Assembly (NCBI RefSeq): GCF_000382205.1
Contig: NZ_KB907789.1
Coordinates: 372,001 to 436,000 of the forward strand
Origin: Dyadobacter beijingensis DSM 21582
Lineage (GTDB): Bacteria > Bacteroidota > Bacteroidia > Cytophagales > Spirosomataceae
Reading direction: 5' to 3'
DNA: 64,000 nt
Position numbers and translations under genes: made by a program. The notes below the pieces were generated by a model. The model ran no database searches. It was not told where the DNA came from and saw nothing but the letters and a program-made list of their open reading frames with translations. Every line of letters starts with the position of its first letter. Position 1 is the first letter of the stretch. This document shows positions 25,282-35,514 of the stretch, one piece after another.

Positions 25282-25614
25282 ATGAACTGGCTCACCATTA
25301 ATAGTGAAGAAGAAGTCGATCAAATCTATCAATCCGCTGACTACGCTATAATTTATAAGCATAGCCCGCGCTGCATGACGAGCCTGATGGCTTACCGGCA
25401 ACTCAAATCGGACGTGAATGCCGCCAGCGATGTGCAAATTCCCATTTATTATGTAGATGTGATCCAGAACCGGAAAGAATCGATGGCGATCGCGAACAAT
25501 TTCGGTATTGTGCATCAATCTCCTCAGATCCTGGTTGTGAAAAACGGCGAGTGCCTTTACGACGCGTCACACGAAGACGTTTCCCTGCGCGATTCCCTCG
25601 CTTCCCTGAACTAA
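25282..25614 (+). CDS. ytxJ: Bacillithiol-system redox protein YtxJ
   Basis: The start at 25282 gives 110 residues beginning MNWLTINSEEEVDQIYQS, the usual YtxJ N-terminus; an upstream ATG at 25219 adds 21 residues without family features. YtxJ is a monothiol thioredoxin-fold protein. The active cysteine sits in YKHSPRCMTSLMA near residue 35; a second cysteine (GECLYD) lies near the C-terminus. YtxJ is associated with bacillithiol, the low-molecular-weight thiol of Firmicutes and many Bacteroidota, and probably acts as a bacilliredoxin. No other bacillithiol gene is seen in the window. Confidence 0.88.
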   Translation: MNWLTINSEEEVDQIYQSADYAIIYKHSPRCMTSLMAYRQLKSDVNAASDVQIPIYYVDVIQNRKESMAIANNFGIVHQSPQILVVKNGECLYDASHEDVSLRDSLASLN

Positions 25615-25704
25615 GATTCGTATCCGATAAGACAACCAGAGCCTGGTTTGGCGCTGTCAAAAATATTTTTCTGGAATATTTCCATTTGTATGGATTTATT
25701 CCAT

Positions 25705-25712
25705 TATATTTG
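25705..25712 (+). promoter_or_regulatory. Candidate -7 element (TATATTTG)
   Basis: This exact TAnnTTTG match lies 21 bp upstream of the small gene at 25734. A TTTG at 25685 is a possible -33 element, although the 16-bp spacing is short. Confidence 0.5.
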
Positions 25713-25733
25713 TCTCATCAACAAACGGAAACT

Positions 25734-25931
25734 ATGACAGGCCTGCATTATTCGATCGTCTCCGAGAAAATGGTATGGATTTGGTACTATGATGAGTTCG
25801 GAGGTAAGCACCTCAAAGAGTTGCTGGCGGATGATGCAGCTGCCTTTGTCAAACGGGCCAATGCGCCGGAAGATCCGGGAGCCGTTACTCTTGGAACGGA
25901 TTTTTTAAGTCAATACAAAACATCGAACTGA
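25734..25931 (+). CDS. Small protein of unknown function
   Basis: The 65-residue protein (MTGLHYSIVSEKMVWIWYYD) is rich in aromatic residues and has the stretch HLKELLADDAAAFVKRANAP. Support for it as a real gene comes from an exact -7 box 21 bp upstream, an ATG with no competing frame, and a strong terminator 40 bp past the stop codon. No family is recognised and there is no signal peptide or membrane segment. Confidence 0.6.
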   Translation: MTGLHYSIVSEKMVWIWYYDEFGGKHLKELLADDAAAFVKRANAPEDPGAVTLGTDFLSQYKTSN

Positions 25932-25970
25932 AACCAAGGCTTTATTAACACTTCATCATATAACAGACGC

Positions 25971-25998
25971 AAAGAGCAGCCCGAAAAGCTGCTCTTTT
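25971..25998. terminator. Bidirectional terminator
   Basis: Inverted repeat AAAGAGCAGC/GCTGCTCTTT, with A and T runs on its two sides, between the small gene and the convergent SelA-like gene. Confidence 0.85.
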
Positions 25999-26013
25999 GC
26001 ATTGTAAGATTTC

Positions 26014-27621
26014 CTAGGTAGCCAATGGCGGCCCCGAAGGAATGAATACCTTCTCGCGCTTGTATTTGAACTGGTAGCGTTTCGCGGTGAACTTGGCCGT
26101 CATGTATTCGCCCATATAGATCGAGCCCGTCATGACGTCATCTTTGACCGTGCCTGAAAACAGGAACGTGATCGCGTCGGCGATCTGGCGGTCGGTGCTG
26201 CGCATTTTGAATTCGTTCCCTTCAACCGTTCCCTGCATTTCACGCACGCTGAATTCGCCCTTGTGGGAGCCGTTAAGCCAGTTACCATCCTGCTCGATGA
26301 TGAGCGTATGCTTGCTTTTGCCTGAAAAGAATTCGATTTCAGCCTCCCAATGCCCTTTCAGCGATACCGTCGCCGCGGCCATATCCGTTTTAGGCGCCGC
26401 CCGTTTCTGCGACAATGTCTCCACCAGCCTGTCGGCTACTACCTTCTCATCACCCGGCTGCATTTGCCCCGTCGTGATCGAAACGAAGGTTTGCCCGTCG
26501 CGGCTGCCTCCGCCGAGGGCGATGCGCGGCTTGGTACGGCCGAAAAGTTCAGCTACTTCCTCGCCGGTCATGTTCAGTTTGGCAGGGTCCCATGATATTT
26601 GCAATTGCGGTGTGCGGTTCGATAGCTCTTTGGGCTCGATTACCGTCGTTTTTACCGTTTCAATGCCCGATACCCTCTTTGAAATACTATCCAGCCAGGT
26701 GAGCCAGCGTTTCCATTCGCCGGGATGGTCGCGTTTTGTCCAGGCTTCCACGGCCGCTACCATACCCATCGTTTCCTCGCGGCCTACCTTATTGTCGCGG
26801 CCGGGGCCGTGGTGTGGCGCACTCGCCTGCCAGGCCGACATCAGAATATCCTTTCTACCCAGCACCAGGCCGGCACATTGCGGCCCGCAAAGCGCTTTCC
26901 CGCCGCTGTAAACCACCACATCCGCACCCATTTTTAAATGCACATTCGGGATGGTCAGGTCTTCCGCAGCCGCGTCGACCATCACGGGCACATTATTCTT
27001 TTTCGCAATTTTCGCGATCACTTCCAGCGACATCGGCCCGCTCATCGACTGCCGGCCTGCCATGAGATAGATCATCGCCGTGCGCGAACTGATCGCATTC
27101 GTCAGCTCCTCGATCGAATCGACGGTGATGAGCGTCACGCCGATGTTCCGCAGGGCATGGTCGTACACGTTGCGCGAGTACGCGGGCACGATGACCTCCG
27201 TTTTTTCAAAACCCGACAAGTCGGGGATGCGGATCAGCTTCTCGGGATTGCCCCCGGTCACGCAGGCCGCGGTAACGTGTTTCATTCCCGCCGCACAACC
27301 TGCCGACACCATTCCCCATTCCGCGCCCGTTAGTTCGGCGAGGCGTTTGCCCGCCGCCAGGGCCAGCTCGTCGTATTGCACAAAAACCTGCGCCGCCGCA
27401 TCCATCGCCGCACGCACTTCCGGCCGCTCGATTGATCCTCCGATAATCGTGAAAGTCCCCCGGCAGTTGATGATCGGCTCCACACCCATCGCCTGGTAAA
27501 TCGCCTTTCCGGCTGCCGCGTCGGGTTGCGACGTGGGCAGCGCATTTTTCCTTGCAGGGATCACCGCGCTTCCTGCCAAAGGAAGCAGCGACAAATCCTT
27601 GATCGCATCTCTACGTTTCAT
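26014..27621 (-). CDS. Exported SelA-like PLP enzyme with C-terminal beta domain
   Basis: The 535-residue protein begins with a twin-arginine-type leader (MKRRDAIKDLSLLPLAGSAV). The PLP fold of the SelA/class V group covers about residues 40-410: GWLGCRGTFTIIG-like segment at INCRGTFTIIGGSIERPEVR, Asp216 in VPVMVDAAAEDL and the PLP lysine Lys242 in YSGGKALCGPQC. The last 115 or so residues form a separate beta-rich domain (GHWEAEIEFFSGKSKHTLII to MTAKFTAKRYQF). SelA-like enzymes outside selenocysteine synthesis have varied or unknown reactions, and the export signal rules out a cytosolic tRNA role. It has its own terminator. Confidence 0.85.
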   Translation of the reverse strand: MKRRDAIKDLSLLPLAGSAVIPARKNALPTSQPDAAAGKAIYQAMGVEPIINCRGTFTIIGGSIERPEVRAAMDAAAQVFVQYDELALAAGKRLAELTGAEWGMVSAGCAAGMKHVTAACVTGGNPEKLIRIPDLSGFEKTEVIVPAYSRNVYDHALRNIGVTLITVDSIEELTNAISSRTAMIYLMAGRQSMSGPMSLEVIAKIAKKNNVPVMVDAAAEDLTIPNVHLKMGADVVVYSGGKALCGPQCAGLVLGRKDILMSAWQASAPHHGPGRDNKVGREETMGMVAAVEAWTKRDHPGEWKRWLTWLDSISKRVSGIETVKTTVIEPKELSNRTPQLQISWDPAKLNMTGEEVAELFGRTKPRIALGGGSRDGQTFVSITTGQMQPGDEKVVADRLVETLSQKRAAPKTDMAAATVSLKGHWEAEIEFFSGKSKHTLIIEQDGNWLNGSHKGEFSVREMQGTVEGNEFKMRSTDRQIADAITFLFSGTVKDDVMTGSIYMGEYMTAKFTAKRYQFKYKREKVFIPSGPPLAT

Positions 27622-27774
27622 TACTTGTTGGATAAGAGTTCGAGGAATATTTGGTAATTAAAAGTATAATATTTTGCACAAACCGAACAACCCGGATTAT
27701 TATTCCGGGTTTCACAGAATCAGCGAAGCGAGTTTAATACAAAATGCAGTCCGAACCAAATACTGGAAAGGGAT

Positions 27775-30700
27775 TCAGGAGAGATCCGAGGCCCGTGTTT
27801 CCAGTCGGGAAGCCCATTTTTCAAGCAAGGCCACGAGTTCTTCGAGGATCACCGGTTTGCTGAGGTAATCGTCCATTCCGGCTTCAAAACACTTGTCCTT
27901 GTCCTGCTGCAAAGCATTGGCCGTCATGGCGATGATGAAAGGATTGGCCATATTCCGGGCCTTGATACGGCGGGTAGCTTCCAGGCCGTCCATCTGTGGC
28001 ATTTGCATGTCCATCAGGATCACATCATAGCTCGTCTGTTCGACCTTATCCAGTACTTCCAGGCCATTTTGGGCCAAATCGGCCTGGTAACCCAGCTTGC
28101 GGAGGGTATTCATGATCACGATCTGGTTTACTTTGTTGTCCTCGGCCACGAGGATTGTCATCGGGTAGCGCCCTGCGAAGTCGGCATGCAGTTTCTTTTG
28201 GGTGTCGTCAATGACTCGCGCCGGCCCGATGGCTTCGGGCATGTCCGGCGCAGCTTGCGCCTGAATGGAAAAACGGAAGGTACTCCCCTCTCCCGGCCGG
28301 CTGGTTACAACAATAGTGCCGCCCATCAGCGTCGTCAGTTTCTCGCAAATCACCAGCCCCAGGCCGGTACCGCCATATTTGCGTGTCGTAGAAGAATCGA
28401 CCTGCGAGAATGGCTTGAACAGCTTGTCGAGCTTATCTTCCGCGATACCGATCCCCGTATCCGTCACCTCAAAACCCAGTTTCACGGCCGCCCCCTCCTG
28501 CGCGATGACGTACGCATGCACGCGTACCTCTCCCCCGGGCGTGAATTTCACGGCATTACCGACCAGGTTCGTCACTACCTGCCCGAGCCGCAGCCTGTCG
28601 CCGATGATGCGGGATGGCACATTGTCGTCGATATTCAAGGTGAGCGTCAGATGCTGCGAAGCAGTTTTAGCCCTGAAAAGGTCCATTACCTCCGCGATGC
28701 AGGTTTTCAGGGCAAACTCCTTCTCTTCCAGCTCCATATTGCCCGACTCTATTTTGGAAATATCCAGAATGTCGTTGATCACATTCAGCAAATCTTCGCC
28801 GGATGTTTGGATAGATTTGGTAAAATTGCGCTGCTCTTCTGTCAGCTCGGTTTCCGCCAGCAGCGACGCCAGGCCTATCACTCCGTTCATCGGTGTGCGG
28901 ATTTCGTGGCTCATCGTGGCCAGAAATGCACTTTTAGCACGGTTAGCGAGCTCTGCTTTCTCTACCAGCCCCTGCTGCTCACCGATCGCCCGCTCCAACT
29001 GGACGGTCCGCTCCTGTATCTGCCGCTCCAAAACCCGCTTCTGCTTGCGGATCGTATAAGTCCTGATCTGGTAAATGGCGATGATGAGCCCTGCCAGCAG
29101 CACCACGCAAATCATCCTGAACCACCAGGTAAGCCAGAACGGCGGCGTGATGATCAGCTTCACCGCTACACCCTTTTCATTCCACAAACCGTCGTTGTTG
29201 GACGCCTTCACCCTAAAAGTATAAGTTCCGGGATCGAGGTTGGTGTAGGTGGCGGAACGCTTGTTGCCGATATAATTCCAATGCGCGTCGAACCCTTCCA
29301 GCATGTAGGCATACTGGTTCTTTTCGGGGACGGTGTAGCTCAATGCGGCAAATTCGAAGGTGATCACCGACTGATCGTACCGTAAGGTGATCGATTTTAC
29401 CTCGCTCACCTGCTGTTCAAAAATCCGCTCCGTTCCGCTGGCCGCTACGTCGCGATTGAATACCTGAAAGCCGGTGATGTACACGGGTGGAATGAAATCG
29501 TTGTACCGCAGGCTGTCGGGGTAAAAGCTTATGAAACCGTTGATACCGCCGAAATACAGCTGCCCGTCGGCGGTTTCGAAGCGCGAGTTATCTCGGAATT
29601 CGTTGCCCGGCAGTCCGTCGGAGATCCCGAAATTCCGGAAGGTTTTGGTTTTAGGATCAAATTTGGAAATGCCCTTGTTAGTACTGATCCAAAGCAAGCC
29701 GCTCCGGTCGCGCTGGATCGCGAAGACGACATTGCTGGCGAGGCCGTCCTTTTCGCTGTAAGAATGGAAAACCTTCCGCTTCCGGTCGAAAAAGCAGAGC
29801 CCGCCACCGACCGTCCCGATCCAGAGATCGCCATTGTCCGCCTCCATGATCGACTGCACCTTGTTATGCGAAATGCTGTTACGGTTTTTCGGGTCATTCC
29901 TGAAATGTATGAAACCGCGCTTGTCGGGCATAAGCAAATCGAGGCCGTTGAAAGTCCCTACCCAGATATTGCCGCTTTTGTCCTGATAAATAGTCGTTAC
30001 AATATCGTCGCTCAGGCTGGCGGGATTCTCGCTGTCGTGCCGGTAATGCGTGTATTTTTTTGTCTTAACATGATAGAAGTTAAGCCCTCCCTTCCAGGTG
30101 CCTAGCCAGAGGTTACCATCGCGGTCGCGGGTCATGTTGTTGATGTCGGAGATCGAAAGACTGTTCGGGTTGTTCTTTTCCGAAAGATGATGCTCTATTT
30201 CCCCTGTTTTCACATTGAGAAAATCGAACCCTCCATTGTGGAAGCCCAGGCCCAGCACGTCGCGCGCCATCCACACGACCGACATGACGTAATCGTTCGA
30301 AATCGACTTCGGATCGCCCGGCCGGTGCCGGTAAAATGTAAACCGCTTCGTCTTCCGGTCGAAGCGGTTTAATCCGCCGCCGTCCGTCCCGATCCAGATA
30401 TCGTTGCCCGTGCTGTCACCGCAAATCGCCAGCACGGTATTGTTGCTCAAACTATTGGCTGAATTCGGCTTCTGCCGGTAAGCATCGAATTTGGGCCCGA
30501 ACCGGGGCAAAAAGCAAACTCCGCCAGCGTAGGTTCCCAGCCAGACGTTCTCCGCATTATCCCGGTAAATGCAATACACGGAGTTGTTACTGAGCGAGTA
30601 ACGGTCGTCCGGATCGTTACGCACCGTTGTGAAGCGCTGCATACCCGGGTCGTAAATGCTCACACCTCCATTTTCCGTCCCTATCCAGATTTTCCCTGCC

Positions 30701-31539
30701 TTGTCCTCCATGATAGACAGGATGTCATCGTGGGCAATGCTCCACGGATTAGCACGATCATGCACAAAATGCCGGATAATGTTCCCCGACGGGTCGAGCA
30801 GGGTAATACCGCCGCCATGCGTACCGACCCACAAATTGCCCTTCCGGTCGAAATGCAGGGCCTTGATCCAGGTGGATTTCAGGCCGACGGCCGTATGCGC
30901 GCCCTGCCAGTATGCCGTCAGGTTTCCCGATTTGACATCCAGTTTAAACAGGCCGCTTTCCGTGCCGACCCACAGCACGTAATCCTTTCCTTCGGCAATG
31001 CTCGTCACATATTCGCTTTCCGTGCGCACATCCCGGCCCGGGTAACGGTAGAGCTGGTACGTACCGCGCTCCCTGTCAAAAAGATAGAGACCGCGATTGG
31101 TGCCAAGCCACATCCGGTTGCGGGAATCGCGGAAGATCGTATGGATGGCCAGGTCGTACCGGGGGTGCGGAAAATGGTAAAATGCATCGGTGTCGCGGTC
31201 GTAGCGGTCGAGCCCGCTGGAGGTACCGACCCACATTTGGCCTTTTTCGTCATCCAGAAGCGATAATACAAAGCTGTCGTTGATGGAGCGCGGATCGGCA
31301 GGGTCATGCTTGTAATGCGTGTATTTGTACCCGTCGAAACGGTTGAGGCCGTCTTCGGTGGCAAACCACATAAATCCCCGCTGCCCTTTCAGGATCGCGC
31401 TCACGTGGCTTTGCGATAATCCCTGATCGGTAGTCAGCCGCCGGAACCGCGGCGTAAACTCCTGCGCGTAAACGGCGTGAAAGCATAATAGGAGCACCAA
31501 CACCGCCCCATAGCACACCGCTTTCATGAAGCTCTTCAT
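27775..31539 (-). CDS. Hybrid two-component-propeller sensor histidine kinase with receiver
   Basis: The 1254-residue protein has a signal peptide (residues 1-26), about 14 Reg_prop-type repeats up to residue 690 (for example [20 protein letters not shown]), a Y_Y_Y domain near 745-805, and one membrane helix ([17 protein letters not shown]). A coiled segment leads to HisKA with the phospho-His in [15 protein letters not shown], then HATPase_c ([31 protein letters not shown]), and a C-terminal receiver with Asp1177 in [13 protein letters not shown]. It lacks the AraC output domain of classic Bacteroidota hybrid systems, so it needs a partner protein for output. It is divergent from the TonB receptor gene at 31642. 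Confidence 0.93.
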   Translation of the reverse strand: MKSFMKAVCYGAVLVLLLCFHAVYAQEFTPRFRRLTTDQGLSQSHVSAILKGQRGFMWFATEDGLNRFDGYKYTHYKHDPADPRSINDSFVLSLLDDEKGQMWVGTSSGLDRYDRDTDAFYHFPHPRYDLAIHTIFRDSRNRMWLGTNRGLYLFDRERGTYQLYRYPGRDVRTESEYVTSIAEGKDYVLWVGTESGLFKLDVKSGNLTAYWQGAHTAVGLKSTWIKALHFDRKGNLWVGTHGGGITLLDPSGNIIRHFVHDRANPWSIAHDDILSIMEDKAGKIWIGTENGGVSIYDPGMQRFTTVRNDPDDRYSLSNNSVYCIYRDNAENVWLGTYAGGVCFLPRFGPKFDAYRQKPNSANSLSNNTVLAICGDSTGNDIWIGTDGGGLNRFDRKTKRFTFYRHRPGDPKSISNDYVMSVVWMARDVLGLGFHNGGFDFLNVKTGEIEHHLSEKNNPNSLSISDINNMTRDRDGNLWLGTWKGGLNFYHVKTKKYTHYRHDSENPASLSDDIVTTIYQDKSGNIWVGTFNGLDLLMPDKRGFIHFRNDPKNRNSISHNKVQSIMEADNGDLWIGTVGGGLCFFDRKRKVFHSYSEKDGLASNVVFAIQRDRSGLLWISTNKGISKFDPKTKTFRNFGISDGLPGNEFRDNSRFETADGQLYFGGINGFISFYPDSLRYNDFIPPVYITGFQVFNRDVAASGTERIFEQQVSEVKSITLRYDQSVITFEFAALSYTVPEKNQYAYMLEGFDAHWNYIGNKRSATYTNLDPGTYTFRVKASNNDGLWNEKGVAVKLIITPPFWLTWWFRMICVVLLAGLIIAIYQIRTYTIRKQKRVLERQIQERTVQLERAIGEQQGLVEKAELANRAKSAFLATMSHEIRTPMNGVIGLASLLAETELTEEQRNFTKSIQTSGEDLLNVINDILDISKIESGNMELEEKEFALKTCIAEVMDLFRAKTASQHLTLTLNIDDNVPSRIIGDRLRLGQVVTNLVGNAVKFTPGGEVRVHAYVIAQEGAAVKLGFEVTDTGIGIAEDKLDKLFKPFSQVDSSTTRKYGGTGLGLVICEKLTTLMGGTIVVTSRPGEGSTFRFSIQAQAAPDMPEAIGPARVIDDTQKKLHADFAGRYPMTILVAEDNKVNQIVIMNTLRKLGYQADLAQNGLEVLDKVEQTSYDVILMDMQMPQMDGLEATRRIKARNMANPFIIAMTANALQQDKDKCFEAGMDDYLSKPVILEELVALLEKWASRLETRASDLS

Positions 31540-31641
31540 TCAGTCGTAGATAGAAACGTCAATTAAAAGTAGAAAAATTATGACCTAATGCAACATAAAA
31601 TGTAATTCTTGCTCCTTGCCGTATACGAATATTAGCCATAC

Positions 31642-34059
31642 ATGAAAAAAACACTACTAAGCCTACTAATCTGTGGACTTTCCCTCACCGGTTTTGCCCA
31701 ATCGTTTACTGTAAACGGCTTGATCAAAAATCAGCAAAATGAACCCGTCGGCTTCGCGGCGGTATCCGTGAACCGCTCCCAAGACTCCACCCTGGTGAAA
31801 GCCGACGTCGCCGACGAGCGGGGCGCGTTCAACATCGCCGGCATCCCCGACGGTCGCTATTTCCTCCGCGCTTCCGCTGTGGGGCAGCAAATGTACAACT
31901 CCGAAGCTTTTGACGTAGCCGGAAAAGACCTGACTTTGCCCTCTATTACCATGGCCGCCGAGGCCAGACAATTGAACGAAGTGAAGGTGTCAGGCACCAA
32001 GCCGCTGATCGAGGTTAAAAACGACCGGATGGTATTCAACGTCGAAGCGAGCATCAATGCAACCGGTTCCAATGCGCTCGATCTGCTCCAACGCTCACCC
32101 GGCGTGCAGGTGGACCGCGACGAAAACATCCTCGTGCGGGGCAAAACCGGCGTCCGCATTTACATCGACGGCCGCCCGTCGCCGCTGGCCGGGAAAGACC
32201 TCGCCTCGACGCTCAAAAGCATGAATTCGGCGGACATCGAAGCCATTGACATCATCACCAACCCCTCCGCCAAATTCGACGCCGCCGGCGATCTGGGCAT
32301 TATCAATATCCGTCTGAAAAAAAATGCCAAACTGGGCACCAATGGCAACCTGAGCCTCGGAGGCATGTTTGGCATAACCCCTAAATACAATGCGTCGCTG
32401 AACCTGAACCACCGCGACAAGAAGCTGAATGTATTCGGCAATTACGGCTTCAACCAGGGCGCGTGGCACAATACGACCTACGACGACCAGATTCTGAACA
32501 ATGTGGCCTACAACAAAGTATGGCACGGCATCTGGCGCGACACGACGCACAGCGCCAAAATTGGAGCGGACTATTTTATCGATTCCAGAAACACGATCGG
32601 TTTCAGTGCCAACGGGCGTATCAGCAACCACAATGGCGGCGGCGAAAGCGAAACTTTTATCAGCAAACGCAACAACCTTACGGCTGATTCGCTGATCCTG
32701 TCGTCGCGGACTTCCAACCCGGAAAAGAATAAAAACCTGAACCTGAACGTCAATTACCGCTATGTCGATACCACCGGCCACGAGCTGAACATCGATGCCG
32801 ACTATGGCATTTTCGGCTCGCGGGGGATCAGTTACCAGCCCAACCAGTACCATTTCCAGACGACGAGCGACGCGCCGATCGAGCGTAACTATGTTAGCAA
32901 AACGCCGGTTGACATTACCATTAAGTCAATAAAGGTAGACTACGAGCAGCCGTTCAGGAAGGGGAAGCTGGGCTACGGGGCCAAAATGTCGGATGTAAAC
33001 TCGGATAACACTTTCAATTTTTACAATGTCCTGCAAAATGTGGAGGTGATCGATACCAACCGCAGCAACCGCTTCAAATACCTCGAACGCGTGTATGCGG
33101 CTTACATCAATTACAATGTCACATGGGGCAAAAAATGGGACCTGCAAGCGGGCCTCCGTGCCGAGCGCACGAAATCCCTCGGCGACCTGACGAGCTACAA
33201 GCATAACGACCTCGACAAAGTCGACACGACCTACCTGAACTTCTTCCCAAGCGGCGCCATTTCCTTCCGCGCTTCGAAAAACCACACCTGGAACCTCAAT
33301 TACAGCCGACGCATCAACCGCCCGAGCTACCAGAACCTGAACCCGTTCGAATACCGGGTCGACGAGCTGGTATATTCCAAAGGCAACCCTTTCCTGAAAC
33401 CCGAATATGCCAACAGTTTCAAGCTGTCGCATGTGTACAAGGGCATGATCACGACCTCCCTCGGGTATCGCAGAACGAAGTTTCCCGTGGTCGGCCTGCG
33501 CATTCCGTACGACAGCAGCCGTACATATTTCATCACCCAAAACCTCGACTATTCGCAAGGTTACAGCCTGGATATCAGCATTACAAAGCCCATTACCAAA
33601 TGGTGGGAGCTGAATTTCAACATCAGTGCCTATCATAACCTTTGGAAAGCTGCGCTCGACAACGGGATCATTGTCAATAACCGCACTACCGCATTCAATT
33701 TGAACGGACAGAACACCTTCAAGCTGAAAAACAGCTGGACGTTAGAACTATCGGGCTGGTACAACTCGCCCTACCGCCGCATTGACTACAACTGGCAAAT
33801 GGGTATGGTGGACATTGGCGTCCAGAAGAAGTTCTGGAAAGAGAACGCAAGCCTGAAAATGACGTTCAGCGATGTTTTCCATACAGCACGCGGGGGTTAT
33901 ACGTCGGCTTACGCAGGCATCGAAACGCGGCTGCGGTTCCGGTTCGAGGGGCAAATGCTGCGGGTGAGTTTCAACTACCGCTTTGGCAGCAAGGAGATCA
34001 AGGCCGCGCGGAGCCGTAGAGCCGGGTCGGAAGATGAGCTGAACCGGATCAAAGGTTGA
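31642..34059 (+). CDS. TonB-dependent receptor-family outer membrane protein
   Basis: The 805-residue protein has a signal peptide (MKKTLLSLLICGLSLTGFAQ), a carboxypeptidase-D-like domain at about 22-105, a plug with TGSNALDLLQRSPGVQVDRD and GVRIYIDGRPSPLAGKDL, and a barrel ending FNYRFGSKEIKAARSRR. This is the OMP_b-brl_3 type, which has no SusD partner and whose ligands are mostly unknown; it may carry small molecules or metals. It is divergent from the hybrid kinase, with 102 bp between the two starts, so the kinase may control it. That is inferred from position. Confidence 0.9.
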   Translation: MKKTLLSLLICGLSLTGFAQSFTVNGLIKNQQNEPVGFAAVSVNRSQDSTLVKADVADERGAFNIAGIPDGRYFLRASAVGQQMYNSEAFDVAGKDLTLPSITMAAEARQLNEVKVSGTKPLIEVKNDRMVFNVEASINATGSNALDLLQRSPGVQVDRDENILVRGKTGVRIYIDGRPSPLAGKDLASTLKSMNSADIEAIDIITNPSAKFDAAGDLGIINIRLKKNAKLGTNGNLSLGGMFGITPKYNASLNLNHRDKKLNVFGNYGFNQGAWHNTTYDDQILNNVAYNKVWHGIWRDTTHSAKIGADYFIDSRNTIGFSANGRISNHNGGGESETFISKRNNLTADSLILSSRTSNPEKNKNLNLNVNYRYVDTTGHELNIDADYGIFGSRGISYQPNQYHFQTTSDAPIERNYVSKTPVDITIKSIKVDYEQPFRKGKLGYGAKMSDVNSDNTFNFYNVLQNVEVIDTNRSNRFKYLERVYAAYINYNVTWGKKWDLQAGLRAERTKSLGDLTSYKHNDLDKVDTTYLNFFPSGAISFRASKNHTWNLNYSRRINRPSYQNLNPFEYRVDELVYSKGNPFLKPEYANSFKLSHVYKGMITTSLGYRRTKFPVVGLRIPYDSSRTYFITQNLDYSQGYSLDISITKPITKWWELNFNISAYHNLWKAALDNGIIVNNRTTAFNLNGQNTFKLKNSWTLELSGWYNSPYRRIDYNWQMGMVDIGVQKKFWKENASLKMTFSDVFHTARGGYTSAYAGIETRLRFRFEGQMLRVSFNYRFGSKEIKAARSRRAGSEDELNRIKG

Positions 34060-34094
34060 AGAAATCTCCACACTACAATTAATATTAATTCTAC

Positions 34095-34127
34095 TTGTGT
34101 ATAATGAAAATGTGTACATTATATTTG
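34095..34127 (+). promoter_or_regulatory. Promoter of the membrane histidine kinase gene
   Basis: TTG at 34095-34097 and an exact TATATTTG at 34120-34127 are separated by 22 bp, within the usual 17-23 bp. The first in-frame start is the TTG at 34150. Confidence 0.65.
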
Positions 34128-34149
34128 CAGCAACGAAACCCTGCACATC

Positions 34150-35514
34150 TTGCCACTCAACGATTCGATATACCGAACCTGGATTAAACTGTCCGGTGAC
34201 GCATCAGTATTTCCACTGAATGCGCGGATATTCCACTCGGTCTGCCTGATTTCGATCTTCGCACTTTTATATAATGTACCATTTAACTATGCGATAGGAC
34301 TGCCCAAAATTGCTTTGGCCAGTCTTATCGTACTGGTGATCACCGCGGCGCTATATTACGCGTCGAGGTTCAAAAACCAGGTGATGGCAAGCACCCTGAT
34401 CACCAACATCGTCGGACTTTCGCTCTTTATCGTCAACTATTTCCTCAATTCGGGCCTGCACGGGCCTACCGACCTGTTCTTCCTGCTTTTCCTGCTGCTC
34501 AGCATCGCCATCAGCCCGACCGACCAGTACAAGGTCTGGATTCCGGTGAATGTTACGATCCTGGTCATTCTCAACCTCATCGAATTCTACTACCCGCATC
34601 TCGTACCCGACACCTATACTACGCGCTCGAACCGGTTTGTAGATCATATGTCGGCCTACGCGGTGGTGGCGGCTATCACCTATTTTTGCATCCACTATAT
34701 CCGTGGCAGTTATGAGCGGGAGAAAGCATCGACACTCGAAAAGTCGAAGGCGATCGAGCTGCAAAACCAGCAGATTGTGAAGCAAAACGAAGAGCTGGAA
34801 AAGTTGAATGCGGAAAAGAACAAGCTGATGTCCATCGTTGCCCACGACCTGCGTTCGCCCCTGGGAAGCATTCAGAACTTCCTGGAACTGCTCACGCAGC
34901 ACGACCTCAATGAAGAGCAGAAACTGGATATTGAAAACGACCTGCTCAATTCGACGAAGAACACGCTGGCAATGCTTTCGAAGCTGCTCGACTGGTCGAA
35001 ATCGCAGCTGCATGGCGTGTCGGCCCATATGGAGCAACTGAATGTGCAGGCACTCTTTGAATCGACGATCAACCTGGAACGCAACATCGCGGCCCGTAAA
35101 AACATCAGCCTCGACTACTATTTCGACCCCTCCGCCAGCATTTACGCCGACAGCGACATGATGCAGCTTATCCTGCGTAACATCATCGGCAACGCGATCA
35201 AATTCACGCGCATGGACGGGCACATTATGGTCAAGGCGGAGGCGCAGGACAAAAACTGCCTCATTTCGGTGCAGGACGACGGCATCGGGATGTCCGTCGA
35301 AAAGCAGGAATCGATCTTCTCGCTCAATGTCGAATCCACATTCGGGACGAACAACGAAAAAGGGGTCGGGCTGGGCCTGATGCTTTGTATGGAGTTTATC
35401 AAAGCCCAGAACGGTAAAATCTGGCTCGAAAGCAATCCCGGCAAAGGCACCTGCTTTTATATTTCGGTGCCGATGTTCGACAAAACCAAGGTGCGCCAGC
35501 CCAACCTGCTCTGA
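34150..35514 (+). CDS. Membrane sensor histidine kinase (TTG start)
   Basis: The 454-residue kinase starts with TTG at 34150: a stop codon lies at 34105 in frame, no ATG lies between, and the next Met (VMAST) would remove two membrane helices. Six membrane segments occupy residues 28-185, with no large periplasmic domain. A coiled coil (residues 190-225) leads to HisKA with His232 in LMSIVAHDLRSPLGSIQNF, then HATPase_c (IIGNAIKFTRMDG, QDDGIGMS, GVGLGLMLC). It probably senses a membrane or intracellular state. No response regulator is encoded beside it. Confidence 0.9.
   Translation: MPLNDSIYRTWIKLSGDASVFPLNARIFHSVCLISIFALLYNVPFNYAIGLPKIALASLIVLVITAALYYASRFKNQVMASTLITNIVGLSLFIVNYFLNSGLHGPTDLFFLLFLLLSIAISPTDQYKVWIPVNVTILVILNLIEFYYPHLVPDTYTTRSNRFVDHMSAYAVVAAITYFCIHYIRGSYEREKASTLEKSKAIELQNQQIVKQNEELEKLNAEKNKLMSIVAHDLRSPLGSIQNFLELLTQHDLNEEQKLDIENDLLNSTKNTLAMLSKLLDWSKSQLHGVSAHMEQLNVQALFESTINLERNIAARKNISLDYYFDPSASIYADSDMMQLILRNIIGNAIKFTRMDGHIMVKAEAQDKNCLISVQDDGIGMSVEKQESIFSLNVESTFGTNNEKGVGLGLMLCMEFIKAQNGKIWLESNPGKGTCFYISVPMFDKTKVRQPNLL

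Noticed and set aside
28003-29385. 460-codon plus-strand frame
   Set aside because: It is the complement of the kinase part of the hybrid sensor; HisKA and HATPase motifs are on the minus strand.
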